DNA from: Micromonospora sp. RHAY321
GTDB taxonomy: Bacteria > Actinomycetota > Actinomycetes > Mycobacteriales > Micromonosporaceae
Direction of reading: 5' to 3'
DNA: 64,000 nt
Assembly (NCBI RefSeq): GCF_023896955.1
Contig: NZ_JAMHIW010000004.1
Span: 124,001 to 188,000 of the forward strand
Shown here: positions 1-7,894 of the stretch, one piece after another
Numbering within the stretch: position 1 is the stretch's first letter
Layout: each line of letters starts with the position of its first letter
Notes under the pieces: generated by a model
What the model saw: only the letters and a program-made list of their open reading frames with translations
Database searches by the model: none
Told to the model about the DNA's origin: nothing
Made by a program: the position numbers and the translations under genes

Positions 1-197
1 CCCGCCTGCTCACCGAACTGGCCGCGCCAACGAGCACCACGGAGCTGGCCCGACGCACCGGGATGTCGGCCGGCGGGGTCTCCCAACACCTCACCGCGCT
101 GCGGGCGGTGGGCCTGGTGGTGACGCACCGCCGGGGTCGGACGCTGCTCAGCACCCGCACCGACCTCGCCGAGGCGCTGCTCTCCGCTGCCGCCTAG
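1..197 (+). CDS. ArsR-like winged-helix regulator, C-terminal part
   Basis: Only the last 64 codons lie in the window; the frame runs from base 3 to a TAG at 195-197. The visible part contains a helix-turn-helix with the ArsR/SmtB-type pattern ELARRTGMSAGGVSQHLTAL, then a wing-like segment (VVTHRRGRTLLS). This is typical of the C-terminal DNA-binding domain of ArsR-like or helix-turn-helix 5 regulators. The sensor part and any metal site are outside the window, so the ligand cannot be inferred. The following GNAT gene has its own putative promoter and is probably not co-transcribed. Confidence 0.75.
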   Translation, partial: RLLTELAAPTSTTELARRTGMSAGGVSQHLTALRAVGLVVTHRRGRTLLSTRTDLAEALLSAAA

Positions 198-244
198 GTT
201 CCGGGCCGCCGTCCGCCAGGCACCGCCGCGTTAAGATCCGCCGC

Positions 245-979
245 ATGGAGTCCCTCGACGCCGTGCTGGCCGCACACCGGGCGTACCTGCTCGGCTGGAA
301 CATCGGCGAGGCTGGGGGTCCCGACCTGGTCACCTATCGCAGTGACGTGCCGCACCCGCCGCTCAACGGCGTGCTGCGCGTGACCGGGCGTACGCCGCAG
401 GACGCCCTCACCGAGGCCCGGCGCCGTCTCGACGGCGTACCCCGGGTGTGGTGGGTCGGCCCGGACAGCGACGCCGACGCGGCCGACGGCTTGGTGTCCC
501 TCGGCGCCGTGGAGGTCGCCCGTCTGCCGATCATGACCGTGGCGATCGCCGACACGGCGGACGCTCCGACGCCCGCCGGCCTGCACATCGCCGAGACCAC
601 CGACCTGGACACCTTCGTCCCGGCCTACGCCCGGGTGTCCGGAATCCCGGCGGAGGGCGTGGCGGCGGCGATCGACCGGGAGAAGGCGTTCGCCGGCGAC
701 GGCACCGTCATCAGGCTGGCCGGCCGCCTCGACGACGGCCGGATCGTCGGAACGGCGGTCGCCTGGCTCACCGACGGTCTTCTGACGCTGTACTTCGTCG
801 GCACCCAGCCTGAGGAACGCCGCCGCGGCATCGGCGCGGCGATGACCAGGGCCGCGCTCGACCTCGCCGCCGGGCGGGGCGTCCACACGGCCGCCCTCAC
901 CTCGACCCCCATCGGGGAGCCGGTCTACCGCCGCCTCGGCTTCCGCACGGCGGGCACCTTCCGGCTGCTGGCCTTCTGA
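245..979 (+). CDS. GNAT family N-acetyltransferase
   Basis: A 244-residue protein ending in a GNAT acetyl-CoA fold. The pyrophosphate-binding loop (PEERRRGIGAAMTRAA) is near residues 187-202, followed by the usual terminal strand and a late YRRLGFRTAGTF segment. The first half is less conserved and may be a degenerate second GNAT domain, as the length exceeds a single domain (about 150 residues). The ATG was chosen because a TAAGAT -10-like box (232-237) sits exactly 7 nt upstream and no Shine-Dalgarno is present, suggesting a leaderless transcript. The substrate is unknown. Confidence 0.8.
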   Translation: MESLDAVLAAHRAYLLGWNIGEAGGPDLVTYRSDVPHPPLNGVLRVTGRTPQDALTEARRRLDGVPRVWWVGPDSDADAADGLVSLGAVEVARLPIMTVAIADTADAPTPAGLHIAETTDLDTFVPAYARVSGIPAEGVAAAIDREKAFAGDGTVIRLAGRLDDGRIVGTAVAWLTDGLLTLYFVGTQPEERRRGIGAAMTRAALDLAAGRGVHTAALTSTPIGEPVYRRLGFRTAGTFRLLAF

Positions 980-1018
980 GTCGGCCCCCGGCTACGGACC
1001 GCCCGCCCGTCCGTACAG

Positions 1019-1051
1019 AAAGGCTCGCTACCGTTTCGGTAGCGAGCCTTT
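1019..1051. terminator. bidirectional intrinsic terminator
   Basis: Perfect 15-bp inverted repeat with a 3-nt TTT loop: the left arm starts AAAGGCTCGC at 1019 and the right arm ends CGAGCCTTT at 1051. It has A residues on one side and T residues on the other, so it can work in both directions. It lies between the convergent GNAT gene and the tRNA operon. Confidence 0.85.
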
Positions 1052-1066
1052 GACTGCTCATCCAGC

Positions 1067-1141
1067 TGGTGGGCGATACTGGGTTTGAACCAGTGACCTC
1101 TTCCGTGTCAAGGAAGCGCGCTCCCACTGCGCCAATCGCCC
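1067..1141 (-). tRNA. tRNA-Val (GAC)
   Basis: The minus strand folds as a complete cloverleaf. The acceptor stem is GGGCGAT/ATCGCCC, the anticodon stem CTTCC/GGAAG encloses a TTGACAC loop with anticodon GAC, and the T-loop is TTCAAAC. The 3' ACCA is encoded (the CCA occupies 1067-1069). It is the last gene of a three-tRNA operon and ends about 16 nt before the terminator. Confidence 0.95.
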
Positions 1142-1154
1142 GTGCTTGTTGCCG

Positions 1155-1225
1155 AGGTGGGGACGGGATTTGAACCCGCGTACACGGCTTTGCAGGCCGT
1201 TGCCTCGCCTCTCGGCCACCCCACC
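1155..1225 (-). tRNA. tRNA-Cys (GCA)
   Basis: Minus-strand cloverleaf with acceptor GGTGGGG/CCCCACC, an anticodon stem around the TTGCAAA loop giving anticodon GCA, and a T-loop TTCAAAT. The discriminator base is U, as expected for tRNA-Cys. CCA is not encoded, unlike the neighbouring tRNA-Val. It lies 13 nt upstream of tRNA-Val in the same transcript. Confidence 0.95.
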
Positions 1226-1259
1226 GAGGTTGCCCCCGTCATGCGTGGCGGCAGCTCCG

Positions 1260-1332
1260 AGCGGACGACGGGATTCGAACCCGCGACCCTCACCTTGGCA
1301 AGGTGATGCGCTACCAGCTGCGCTACGTCCGC
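1260..1332 (-). tRNA. tRNA-Gly (GCC)
   Basis: Minus-strand cloverleaf: acceptor GCGGACG/CGTCCGC, anticodon stem CACCT/AGGTG with loop TGCCA giving anticodon GCC, and T-loop TTCGAAT. Discriminator U; CCA not encoded. First gene of the Gly-Cys-Val tRNA operon, a gene order common in actinobacteria. Confidence 0.95.
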
Positions 1333-1365
1333 ACGCCCCCGGGCGTTCCCGGGTGACGGATGAGA

Positions 1366-1395
1366 ACTTTAGCCGAGCCGGTGAACGACTGCCAA
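1366..1395 (-). promoter_or_regulatory. promoter of the tRNA Gly-Cys-Val operon
   Basis: On the minus strand, TTGGCA (1395-1390) is separated by 18 nt from TAAAGT (1371-1366). Both are close to vegetative sigma consensus. The predicted start lies about 27 nt before the tRNA-Gly 5' end, leaving a short leader to be trimmed. Confidence 0.6.
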
Positions 1396-1718
1396 CTCGG
1401 GGCCACCCTCGGCGCGTCCGGCCCGGGTTGGCGGACGGCGGCATCAGCGCCGGCGGGACCGGAGCCACCACCGACCGGCTTCCTAGGGGGCTGGTCTGGT
1501 GGTCCGGGAGCCGTCACACTCCGGCACCTCCGGCGCGTGCCCGCCTCCCGCCCGTCGGGTACCGCTCGGCCAGCATCGCGGCGTGCCGGCGAGGGCCGCC
1601 GGACCTCGACGAACGTCCCCAGAAGAACGACGAAAGGCACCCTCAGGAAGTGTCCGGCTTCCGACTGTCGCATCGCGGATCGGACGGTGGCGGTAACTGT
1701 TCGTGTTCAGTCGGATGG
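1396..1718. other. intergenic region without a convincing gene
   Basis: About 320 bases between the tRNA promoter and the TetR-like gene. All frames that stay open here read as low-complexity Arg/Pro/Gly-rich shadows with no domain. I see no tRNA, strong hairpin or mobile element remnant. Confidence 0.5.
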
Positions 1719-1729
1719 GTTACGGTAAC
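1719..1729. promoter_or_regulatory. candidate TetR operator overlapping the promoter
   Basis: GTTACGGTAAC is a perfect palindrome ending 4 nt before the GTG start. It overlaps the putative -10 box TACGGT (1721-1726). A further GTAAC half-site lies at 1693-1697. The placement fits autorepression by the regulator that follows, but the short length makes chance possible. Confidence 0.35.
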
Positions 1730-1733
1730 GGTC

Positions 1734-2336
1734 GTGACGAGACGTGCGGCCGAGATCCGCCTGGATGCCCTGCTGCGCACCGCCTGTGACGTGATTGTGG
1801 AGCGCGGTCTGGCAAACACCCGGACGGCTGACGTGGCGCAGGCCGCCGGCGTGAGTCAGGCGCTGGTCTTCTACCACTTCGCGACCAAGGAGCGGCTGCT
1901 CGCGCAGGCGTTCGCGTACGCGGTCGAGCAGGATCTGGCCCGCCTGGACGTGGTGACCCGCTCCTCCGCCCCGCCGCTGACCAAACTCCGCCGGATCCTC
2001 AAGCTCTACACCCCGGCCGGGCGCGCCACCTCGTGGTCGATGTGGATCGACGGCTGGTCGGAGTCACTGCGCACCCCCGAACTGGAGAAGGTGTCCCGCC
2101 GGCTCGACCTGCGCTGGCGGCAGGACCTGGCCGCGGTGATCTCGGCCGGGGTCGCCGACGGCACCTTCCAGTGCGCCGACCCGGAAGGGGCCGCCTGGCG
2201 GATCAGCGCGGTGATGGACGGCCTGGCCGTACAGCTCGCCGTGCACGACCGGGTGATCTCCCGCCGGCAGTTCGGCGAGTGGGTCCGGCTGGTCACCGCC
2301 CGGGAACTCGGCCTGGACCCGAGCGACCTGGACTGA
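1734..2336 (+). CDS. TetR/AcrR family transcriptional regulator
   Basis: A 200-residue protein with a TetR-type N-terminal helix-turn-helix at about residues 27-50 (TADVAQAAGVSQALVFYHFATKE) and a helical C-terminal half like the TetR_C domains of AcrR-type repressors. The GTG start was chosen because the HTH begins at the usual distance from it, and TACGGT lies 7 nt upstream with no Shine-Dalgarno (probable leaderless transcript). A palindrome over this promoter suggests autoregulation. The next gene starts 42 nt downstream with its own -10-like box. The ligand is unknown. Confidence 0.85.
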   Translation: MTRRAAEIRLDALLRTACDVIVERGLANTRTADVAQAAGVSQALVFYHFATKERLLAQAFAYAVEQDLARLDVVTRSSAPPLTKLRRILKLYTPAGRATSWSMWIDGWSESLRTPELEKVSRRLDLRWRQDLAAVISAGVADGTFQCADPEGAAWRISAVMDGLAVQLAVHDRVISRRQFGEWVRLVTARELGLDPSDLD

Positions 2337-2377
2337 ACCGGGGGCGACCGGCCTCGCCGGCCGGAACAATCGTCCCC

Positions 2378-2959
2378 ATGGACCTGCTGGAGGCGTACCG
2401 CCGGAGCCTGGCCGAGTTCATCGACCGGGTGGACCAGGTCGGGCCGGGCCAGTGGTCCGACCCGACGCCCTGCCCCGGCTGGGACGTCCGCACGCTGGTC
2501 AACCACGTGGTGGGCGAGGACCGGTGGAGCGTGCCACTGCTCGCCGGCCGGACCATCGACGAGGTCGGCAGCCGGTTCGACGGCGACCTGCTCGGCGCCG
2601 ACCCGGCCGTGGCGGCACGGGAGGCCGCCGCGCAGGCCGAGATCGCCGCCGTCCATCCCGGTGCCGTCGACCGCACCGTGCACCTCTCCGCCGGTGACAC
2701 TCCGGCCGAGGAGTACCTGAGCCAACTCCTCGCCGAGCACCTGGTGCACGGCTGGGACCTGGCGGTGGCGATCGGGGCCGAGCCGCGGATGGACCCGGAT
2801 GCGGTGCGCGTCTGCGCCCGGTGGTTCGCCGGCCGGGTCGACGACTACCGGCGCGGCGACCTGGTCCGACCCGAAGTACCGCTGCCCGCCGACGCCGACG
2901 AGCAGGACCACCTGCTGTCGGCCTTCGGCCGCGACCCCGACTGGGTGCCCGGCAGCTGA
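2378..2959 (+). CDS. TIGR03086-type, DinB-like metal-dependent protein
   Basis: A 193-residue protein resembling the mycothiol-dependent maleylpyruvate isomerase N-terminal family (TIGR03086). It carries the conserved block TPCPGWDVRTLVNHVVGEDRW at about residues 29-49 and a second histidine-containing block (EEYLSQLLAEHLVHGWDLA). The histidines of these blocks (H43-like and the HLVH pair) would form the metal site of the DinB-like four-helix bundle. Members may use mycothiol, but the substrate is unknown. AACAAT lies 7 nt before the ATG and no Shine-Dalgarno is seen, so it may be leaderless. Confidence 0.8.
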   Translation: MDLLEAYRRSLAEFIDRVDQVGPGQWSDPTPCPGWDVRTLVNHVVGEDRWSVPLLAGRTIDEVGSRFDGDLLGADPAVAAREAAAQAEIAAVHPGAVDRTVHLSAGDTPAEEYLSQLLAEHLVHGWDLAVAIGAEPRMDPDAVRVCARWFAGRVDDYRRGDLVRPEVPLPADADEQDHLLSAFGRDPDWVPGS

Positions 2960-3200
2960 ACACCCGGCGCCGTCGGCGCCCCCGTAGAGGACATTTCAGC
3001 GTTCCGGTCGACCCGCCCCGGGCGAGCGGCCAGTCATCCGTGGCCGCAGCGGGCAGCGTCGACCAAATCCGATCTGTCGGCGCGTCTCGGGCCTGGGGCC
3101 TTGCCGCCACCCCCAGCGGCTGATATCCACAGATGCGCATGCGTCACCGCGCTGCGTCGGTCGGCGGCCGCCGGCCATCCCGCTCCCACGAGGAGGTCCC

Positions 3201-6131
3201 GTGCCACAACCGGAGTGGTCACCCCCGATGAGCCGGCGTCGACGCCGGCTCATCGCCGTCCTGGCGACAACCGCGACAGTCGCCGCGCTGCTCCCCACCG
3301 GCGCGAGCACCGCGGCCCCCGCCAGCGGCGCGCCATCCGCCGAGCGCCGGTCCGGCCCGTTCGCCGAGGGGCACCAGCACGCCGACGTCGACAACCGCAC
3401 CGGTACGGCGGCACCCGACGCCCGCCAGCGCGGGCTGGCCCGCGCCGCCGACCCCGACGTCCGGTGGAACCGGCTCGGCACACCGCAGGCGCTCGGCCCC
3501 GGCCGTACCCCGCTCGCCACCGGGCTGCCCACCGACCCGGAGGCCACGGCCCGCGCCTACCTGGCCGCCAACCGCGATCTGTTCGGAATGGACACCGACA
3601 CGGTGGCCAAGCTGGAGCGGGTGCTGGTCCGCCCCATCGGCAGCGGCGCCGTGGTCACCCTGCGGCAGCGCTTCGGCGACCTGCCGGCCGGGCCGGACGG
3701 CCTGGTCACCATCGCGGTCACCGGCGGCGCGGTGCTGTCGGTCAGTTCCTCGCTCGCCCGCGACACCGGCGCGCCCGCGCCGGCCACCCGCACCGCCGAC
3801 CAGGCGTACGCCGCAGCGCTCGCCGACGCCAAACTGGACGCCACCGCGGTGGCGAGCCACACCGTGCGCGCGGTGGCCGTGCCCACCCCGTCCGACGGCC
3901 CCCGGGCCGCCTACGAGGTGACCCTGATCGGCGCGGACACCGACCACCCGGCCGCGTTCACCACCTACGTGGACGGGATCACCGGGCAGGTGCTGGTCCG
4001 CGAGGACCTCGTCGACTACGACTCGGACAACCCGAGCTGGGCGGTCTTCCCGGCCACGCCGCCGCGCGACCTCGCCCCCGGGCAGGACCCCCGGGTGCGC
4101 TGGTGCGGCGACCCCGCGCCCGGCTGCCAGGCCGCCTTCCGCGACCCGGCGACCGGCCAGCCGTGGGACGTCGACGCGGCCACCGGCACGCCCACCTTCA
4201 CCTCGCGCGGCAACTCGGCCAACACGGTGCTCTCCTGGGGCGCCGGCACCCCGGTCGTCCCGGCCACCCCCAACCCGGAGCGCCGCTACGAGTACCCGTT
4301 CACCGACCAGTGGCACCAGGCGAAGTGCAACCCGGAGGTGTTCACGTCCGCGCAGCGCAACGACGCGGACGCGGCGATCAGCAACCTCTTCGCCATGCAC
4401 AACCGGATGCACGACTGGGCGTACCAGCTGGGCTTCACCGAGTCGGTGTGGAACCTCCAGGCGGTCAACCTGAAGCCCGGCGGCCTGGGCGGCGACGCCG
4501 AGCAGGGCCGCGCACAGCAGGGCGCGCTGACCGGCAACCGGAACAACGCCAACCAGGGCACCCCGCGCGACGGGCTGCCGCCGACGACCAACATGTACCT
4601 GTGGCAGCCGCAGGCCGGCGGGCCGTACCCGCCGTGCGTGGACGGCGACTACGACATGACGGTGATTGGCCACGAGTACACCCACGCGATCAGCAACCGG
4701 ATGATCGCCGGCCCGGACAGCGGCATCGGCGGCCACCAGGGCGGGTCGATGGGCGAGTCGTGGAGCGACCTGCTCGCCGCCGAGTACCTCTTCCAGCACG
4801 GGCTGCGGGCCCCCGGCGAGACGCCCTTCGTCACGGGCGGCTACGTCACCGGCAACCTGGTCAGCGGCATCCGTAACTACGACCTCAGCCGCAGCCCGCT
4901 GAACTACTCCGACATCGGCTACAACACCGGCGGTCCGGCCGTGCACGCGGACGGCGAGATCTGGGGGGCCACCAACTTCCGGGTCCGGTCCGCCATGGTG
5001 AAGCGGTACGGCCTCGGCACCCCCCAGCGGCAACTGGAGTGCGCGCAGGGCAAGGTCGCAGCCGACCAGTGCCCGGGTAACCGGCGCTGGTCGCAGCTCG
5101 TCTTCGACTCGTTCCTGCTCCAGGCCGCCAGCCAGGTCAGCATGCTCGACATGCGGGACAACATGCTCACCGCCGACCTGCTTCGCTTCGGCGGCGCCAA
5201 CCAGGACCTGATCTGGGCCGAGTTCGCCCGCTCCGGGATGGGCCGGGACGCCGCCACCAACGGCGCCGCCGACACCGACCCGACGCCGAGCTTCGCCTCA
5301 CCGCGCGGCGGCAACGCGACGCTCACCCTGCGCCCGCGTGGGGACAGCGCCGACGCGCCGATCCGGGTGTACGTCGGGGCGTACGAGGCACGGGCGACGC
5401 CGATCGCGGACACCGACCCGGCCACGCCGATCCCGGACACCGTGGAGATGGTGGCCGGCACGTACGACCTGCTCGCGGTGGCGCCCGGCTTCGGGCACCA
5501 GCGGCTCAGCGTCGTCGCCAAGGCCGGTCAGGACGGGTACGTGGACCTGCGGATGAGCCGCAACCTCGCGTCCACCGCGTCCGGCGCCACGATCAGCGGC
5601 GACGGGGTCAACCTGGACCGCGTCGCCGACGACACCGAGGCGACGAACTGGGCCTCCCTGGACGGGGTGGCCGGCCGACAGCTCACCGTGGCGCTGCCCG
5701 GCGACGCACCCCAGGTGGTCAAGCGGGTGAACGTCAGCGCCATGCTGCGTCCCGCCATCGTCGGGGACGCCGACACCGGCAGTCAGAACGCGCTCAGCGC
5801 GCTGCGCTCGTTCGCGGTGTCGGCCTGCAACGCGAAGACCACCGACTGCGCCGACCCGGCCCGCTGGCAACGGATCTACACCAGTGCCGGCGACGCGTTC
5901 CCCGGTGGGGCGTACCGGGCGTACAGCCGGGACATCAACCTCCGGACGTTCGCGGTGCCCACCACGCTCGCCACCCACCTGCGACTGGAGGTGCTGGCCA
6001 GCCAGTGCACCGGCGGCCCGAACTACGCCGGTGAGCAGGACGACGACCCGGCCACGACGACGGACTGCGCGACCGCCAGCCCGGCCCGGGACCAGGTCAG
6101 GATCGCCGAGTTCCAGGCGTTCTCGAAGTGA
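3201..6131 (+). CDS. secreted M36 (fungalysin-like) zinc metalloprotease
   Basis: A 976-residue pre-pro-protease. Residues 10-45 form a twin-Arg-rich/hydrophobic signal peptide (MSRRRRRLIAVLATTATVAA) ending in Ala-rich residues. The next 300 residues resemble the fungalysin/thermolysin propeptide. The catalytic domain has the zinc motif HEYTH at residues 491-495, and the third ligand is probably Glu519 in GESWSD. The last 270 residues include a discoidin-like segment (RVADDTEATNWASL) probably mediating surface or substrate binding. GTG at 3201 follows AGGAGG by 4 nt; ATG at 3228 is an alternative that gives a cleaner signal peptide. A strong terminator follows, so the gene is monocistronic. 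Confidence 0.9.
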   Translation: MPQPEWSPPMSRRRRRLIAVLATTATVAALLPTGASTAAPASGAPSAERRSGPFAEGHQHADVDNRTGTAAPDARQRGLARAADPDVRWNRLGTPQALGPGRTPLATGLPTDPEATARAYLAANRDLFGMDTDTVAKLERVLVRPIGSGAVVTLRQRFGDLPAGPDGLVTIAVTGGAVLSVSSSLARDTGAPAPATRTADQAYAAALADAKLDATAVASHTVRAVAVPTPSDGPRAAYEVTLIGADTDHPAAFTTYVDGITGQVLVREDLVDYDSDNPSWAVFPATPPRDLAPGQDPRVRWCGDPAPGCQAAFRDPATGQPWDVDAATGTPTFTSRGNSANTVLSWGAGTPVVPATPNPERRYEYPFTDQWHQAKCNPEVFTSAQRNDADAAISNLFAMHNRMHDWAYQLGFTESVWNLQAVNLKPGGLGGDAEQGRAQQGALTGNRNNANQGTPRDGLPPTTNMYLWQPQAGGPYPPCVDGDYDMTVIGHEYTHAISNRMIAGPDSGIGGHQGGSMGESWSDLLAAEYLFQHGLRAPGETPFVTGGYVTGNLVSGIRNYDLSRSPLNYSDIGYNTGGPAVHADGEIWGATNFRVRSAMVKRYGLGTPQRQLECAQGKVAADQCPGNRRWSQLVFDSFLLQAASQVSMLDMRDNMLTADLLRFGGANQDLIWAEFARSGMGRDAATNGAADTDPTPSFASPRGGNATLTLRPRGDSADAPIRVYVGAYEARATPIADTDPATPIPDTVEMVAGTYDLLAVAPGFGHQRLSVVAKAGQDGYVDLRMSRNLASTASGATISGDGVNLDRVADDTEATNWASLDGVAGRQLTVALPGDAPQVVKRVNVSAMLRPAIVGDADTGSQNALSALRSFAVSACNAKTTDCADPARWQRIYTSAGDAFPGGAYRAYSRDINLRTFAVPTTLATHLRLEVLASQCTGGPNYAGEQDDDPATTTDCATASPARDQVRIAEFQAFSK

Positions 6132-6135
6132 CACC

Positions 6136-6166
6136 GTCGGGGCCGGCGGACTCCGCCGGCCCCGAC
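6136..6166. terminator. intrinsic terminator hairpin
   Basis: Inverted repeat GTCGGGGCCGGCG (6136-6148) / CGCCGGCCCCGAC (6154-6166) with a 5-nt loop, 4 nt after the protease stop codon. There is no T-tract, as is usual in actinomycetes. It can also serve the convergent gene ending at 6194. Confidence 0.75.
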
Positions 6167-6193
6167 ACCTCCCGATCTCAGCGGCCCCCGCGA

Positions 6194-7036
6194 TCAGCGG
6201 CGGGCCGGTCGCCAGCGGCCCGCGGGGGGCGGTCGCTCCCAGAGCCGGTCCACCGGTGGCTCGTCGGCCTCGGCGGTCGCGACGCGGGTGAGGTGGCGCA
6301 GCCGCAGCAGCAGCCCCAACCCGAGCGAGAGCAGCAGCCCGCCGAGCAGGAACGCCGCCTGCGTCACGCCGAAGCCGCCGGACTGCGACACCGGGCGGCC
6401 GGGCGCCGGCGGCGCGGCAGCGACCTCCTGGTCACCGATCGGCTCCGTGCTCTCCTGCTCGCCTGGCGCGGTCGCCGGGTCGCTGGGCTCCGCCGGTGTG
6501 CCGGTCGGCTCCGCCGAGCTGCTCGGTGTGCCGCCCGCCCCCACCACCGAACGGGTGGCCGTCTGGCGGGCCAGCAGGCGCAGGTTGGCGTCGTACGCCT
6601 CCGCGGCGAGGGTGACCCGTCCCCGGGTGACGTCCTCGGCGAAGGCCACCCGGTAGCGGGCGGTGACCGTGCGGTCCGGGCAGAGCGTGCCCGGGTCGAG
6701 CTGCCGGTCGGTCAGCCGGGCCACGTCACCCTCGGTCCGGATCTCCAGCGGAAAGTCGCCGGTCTCCTCCACCCGATCCATCTTCACCTGGTCGAGCCGG
6801 ATGCCCTGCACGCTGAGCACCATCGACCAGCGCACCTTCACGCACCCGCCGCGCCGGTCGGTCTGCGACACCACGGCGGAGACCGTGCGGACCTGGTCGC
6901 CGGCGGTGAACCGGGCCGGCAGGCCACTCAGCTCGGTGGCGAACGCCGCCTGCGCCGGAGCGGCCAGCACCAGCTCCACCCCACTCAGACAGGCCAGCAC
7001 CACCCCGAGCCGCAGCGCGTACCGCCACACCGTCAT
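6194..7036 (-). CDS. secreted protein with C-terminal membrane anchor, function unknown
   Basis: A 280-residue protein with a signal peptide at residues 1-30 (MTVWRYALRLGVVLACLSGV, ending AQA). An extracytoplasmic domain rich in beta-type sequence follows, containing a spaced Cys pair (GGCVKVRW and GTLCPDR). Next come a Ser/Thr/Pro/Glu linker, a membrane helix (FLLGGLLLSLGLGLLLRL) and a short basic cytoplasmic tail. No LPxTG motif is present. The architecture is common in actinobacterial envelope proteins of unknown function and I do not recognise the family. The ATG was chosen because the signal peptide starts there; the frame upstream lacks coding character. Confidence 0.75.
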   Translation of the reverse strand: MTVWRYALRLGVVLACLSGVELVLAAPAQAAFATELSGLPARFTAGDQVRTVSAVVSQTDRRGGCVKVRWSMVLSVQGIRLDQVKMDRVEETGDFPLEIRTEGDVARLTDRQLDPGTLCPDRTVTARYRVAFAEDVTRGRVTLAAEAYDANLRLLARQTATRSVVGAGGTPSSSAEPTGTPAEPSDPATAPGEQESTEPIGDQEVAAAPPAPGRPVSQSGGFGVTQAAFLLGGLLLSLGLGLLLRLRHLTRVATAEADEPPVDRLWERPPPAGRWRPARR

Positions 7037-7216
7037 CACCGCCGTCTCCGTTCGGTTGCCTCCACCCCGCAACGCTAGGAGCGGTGCGTCGAGGCGAACA
7101 GACGGGTGTGTTCGCACCGGGCGGCAAGGACGGGGCGGGTTTTCACCGACCGTGGTGAACCGGTCACGGGTCCCCCGCGACACGCCGCGCACCGGGTCGC
7201 TGGGACAATCGCCACC

Positions 7217-7885
7217 GTGTCCGAACTCTCCGCCACTTTCGTCCGGCTGCACGCCCGGCTCGCCCCGGTGGCCTTCGTCCCCGAGGTGCGGCTGCACCAG
7301 GCGGACGAGCCGATCGGGCTCTGGGAGCTGACCGAGGGTGAGTTCAGCAGCGACCGGCCGCCGCCGTTCTGGGCCTTCGCCTGGGCCGGTGGTCAGGCCC
7401 TCGCCCGTCACGTGACCGACCACCCGGAGCTGGTCGCCGGCCGCCGGGTGCTGGACCTCGCCTCCGGCTCCGGCCTGGTGGCCATCGCCGCCGCCCGCGC
7501 CGGCGCGGCCACCGTCCGGGCCGTCGAGGTCGACGAGCTGGCGGTGGCGGCGGTCGCGCTGAACGCCGAGGCCAACGGGGTACGCGTCGACGCCGAGTTC
7601 GGCGACATCCTCGACGGCGACGCCGGGGACGCCGAGGTGGTGCTCGCGGGAGACGTGTTCTACAGCGAGGCGATGGCTCGGCGGGTGCTGCGGTTCCTGC
7701 TCCGCGCCACCCGGGCGGGCGCCCTGGCGTTGGTCGGCGACCCCGGCCGCGCGTTCCTGCCCCGGGAACGCTTCGACGAGCTGGCCCACTACGACGTGCC
7801 GGTGACGGAAGCCCTGGAGAGCGTGCGGGTGAAGCGCACCACCGTCTGGCAGTTGCGGGCCGGGCTGCCGGGAGCCGCCGGCTAG
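7217..7885 (+). CDS. class I SAM-dependent methyltransferase
   Basis: A 222-residue Rossmann methyltransferase. The SAM-binding motif I is VLDLASGSGLVAIAAARAG at about residues 77-95, followed by an acidic loop after strand 2 (AVEVDELAVAAVALNAEANG) and a strand-4 segment VVLAGDVFYS. The pattern matches the ETFB-lysine/METTL-like protein methyltransferase group often annotated as methyltransferase or putative nicotinamide N-methyltransferase. GACAAT lies 7 nt before the GTG start without a Shine-Dalgarno. The P450 gene starts 9 nt after the stop codon but has its own -10-like box over this stop. The substrate is unknown. Confidence 0.8.
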   Translation: MSELSATFVRLHARLAPVAFVPEVRLHQADEPIGLWELTEGEFSSDRPPPFWAFAWAGGQALARHVTDHPELVAGRRVLDLASGSGLVAIAAARAGAATVRAVEVDELAVAAVALNAEANGVRVDAEFGDILDGDAGDAEVVLAGDVFYSEAMARRVLRFLLRATRAGALALVGDPGRAFLPRERFDELAHYDVPVTEALESVRVKRTTVWQLRAGLPGAAG

Positions 7886-7894
7886 CGTGTCGGC

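Noticed and set aside
1067..1332. Possible integration site for a mobile element at the tRNA cluster.
   Set aside because: No integrase, direct repeat of a tRNA 3' end or atypical composition is present on either side.
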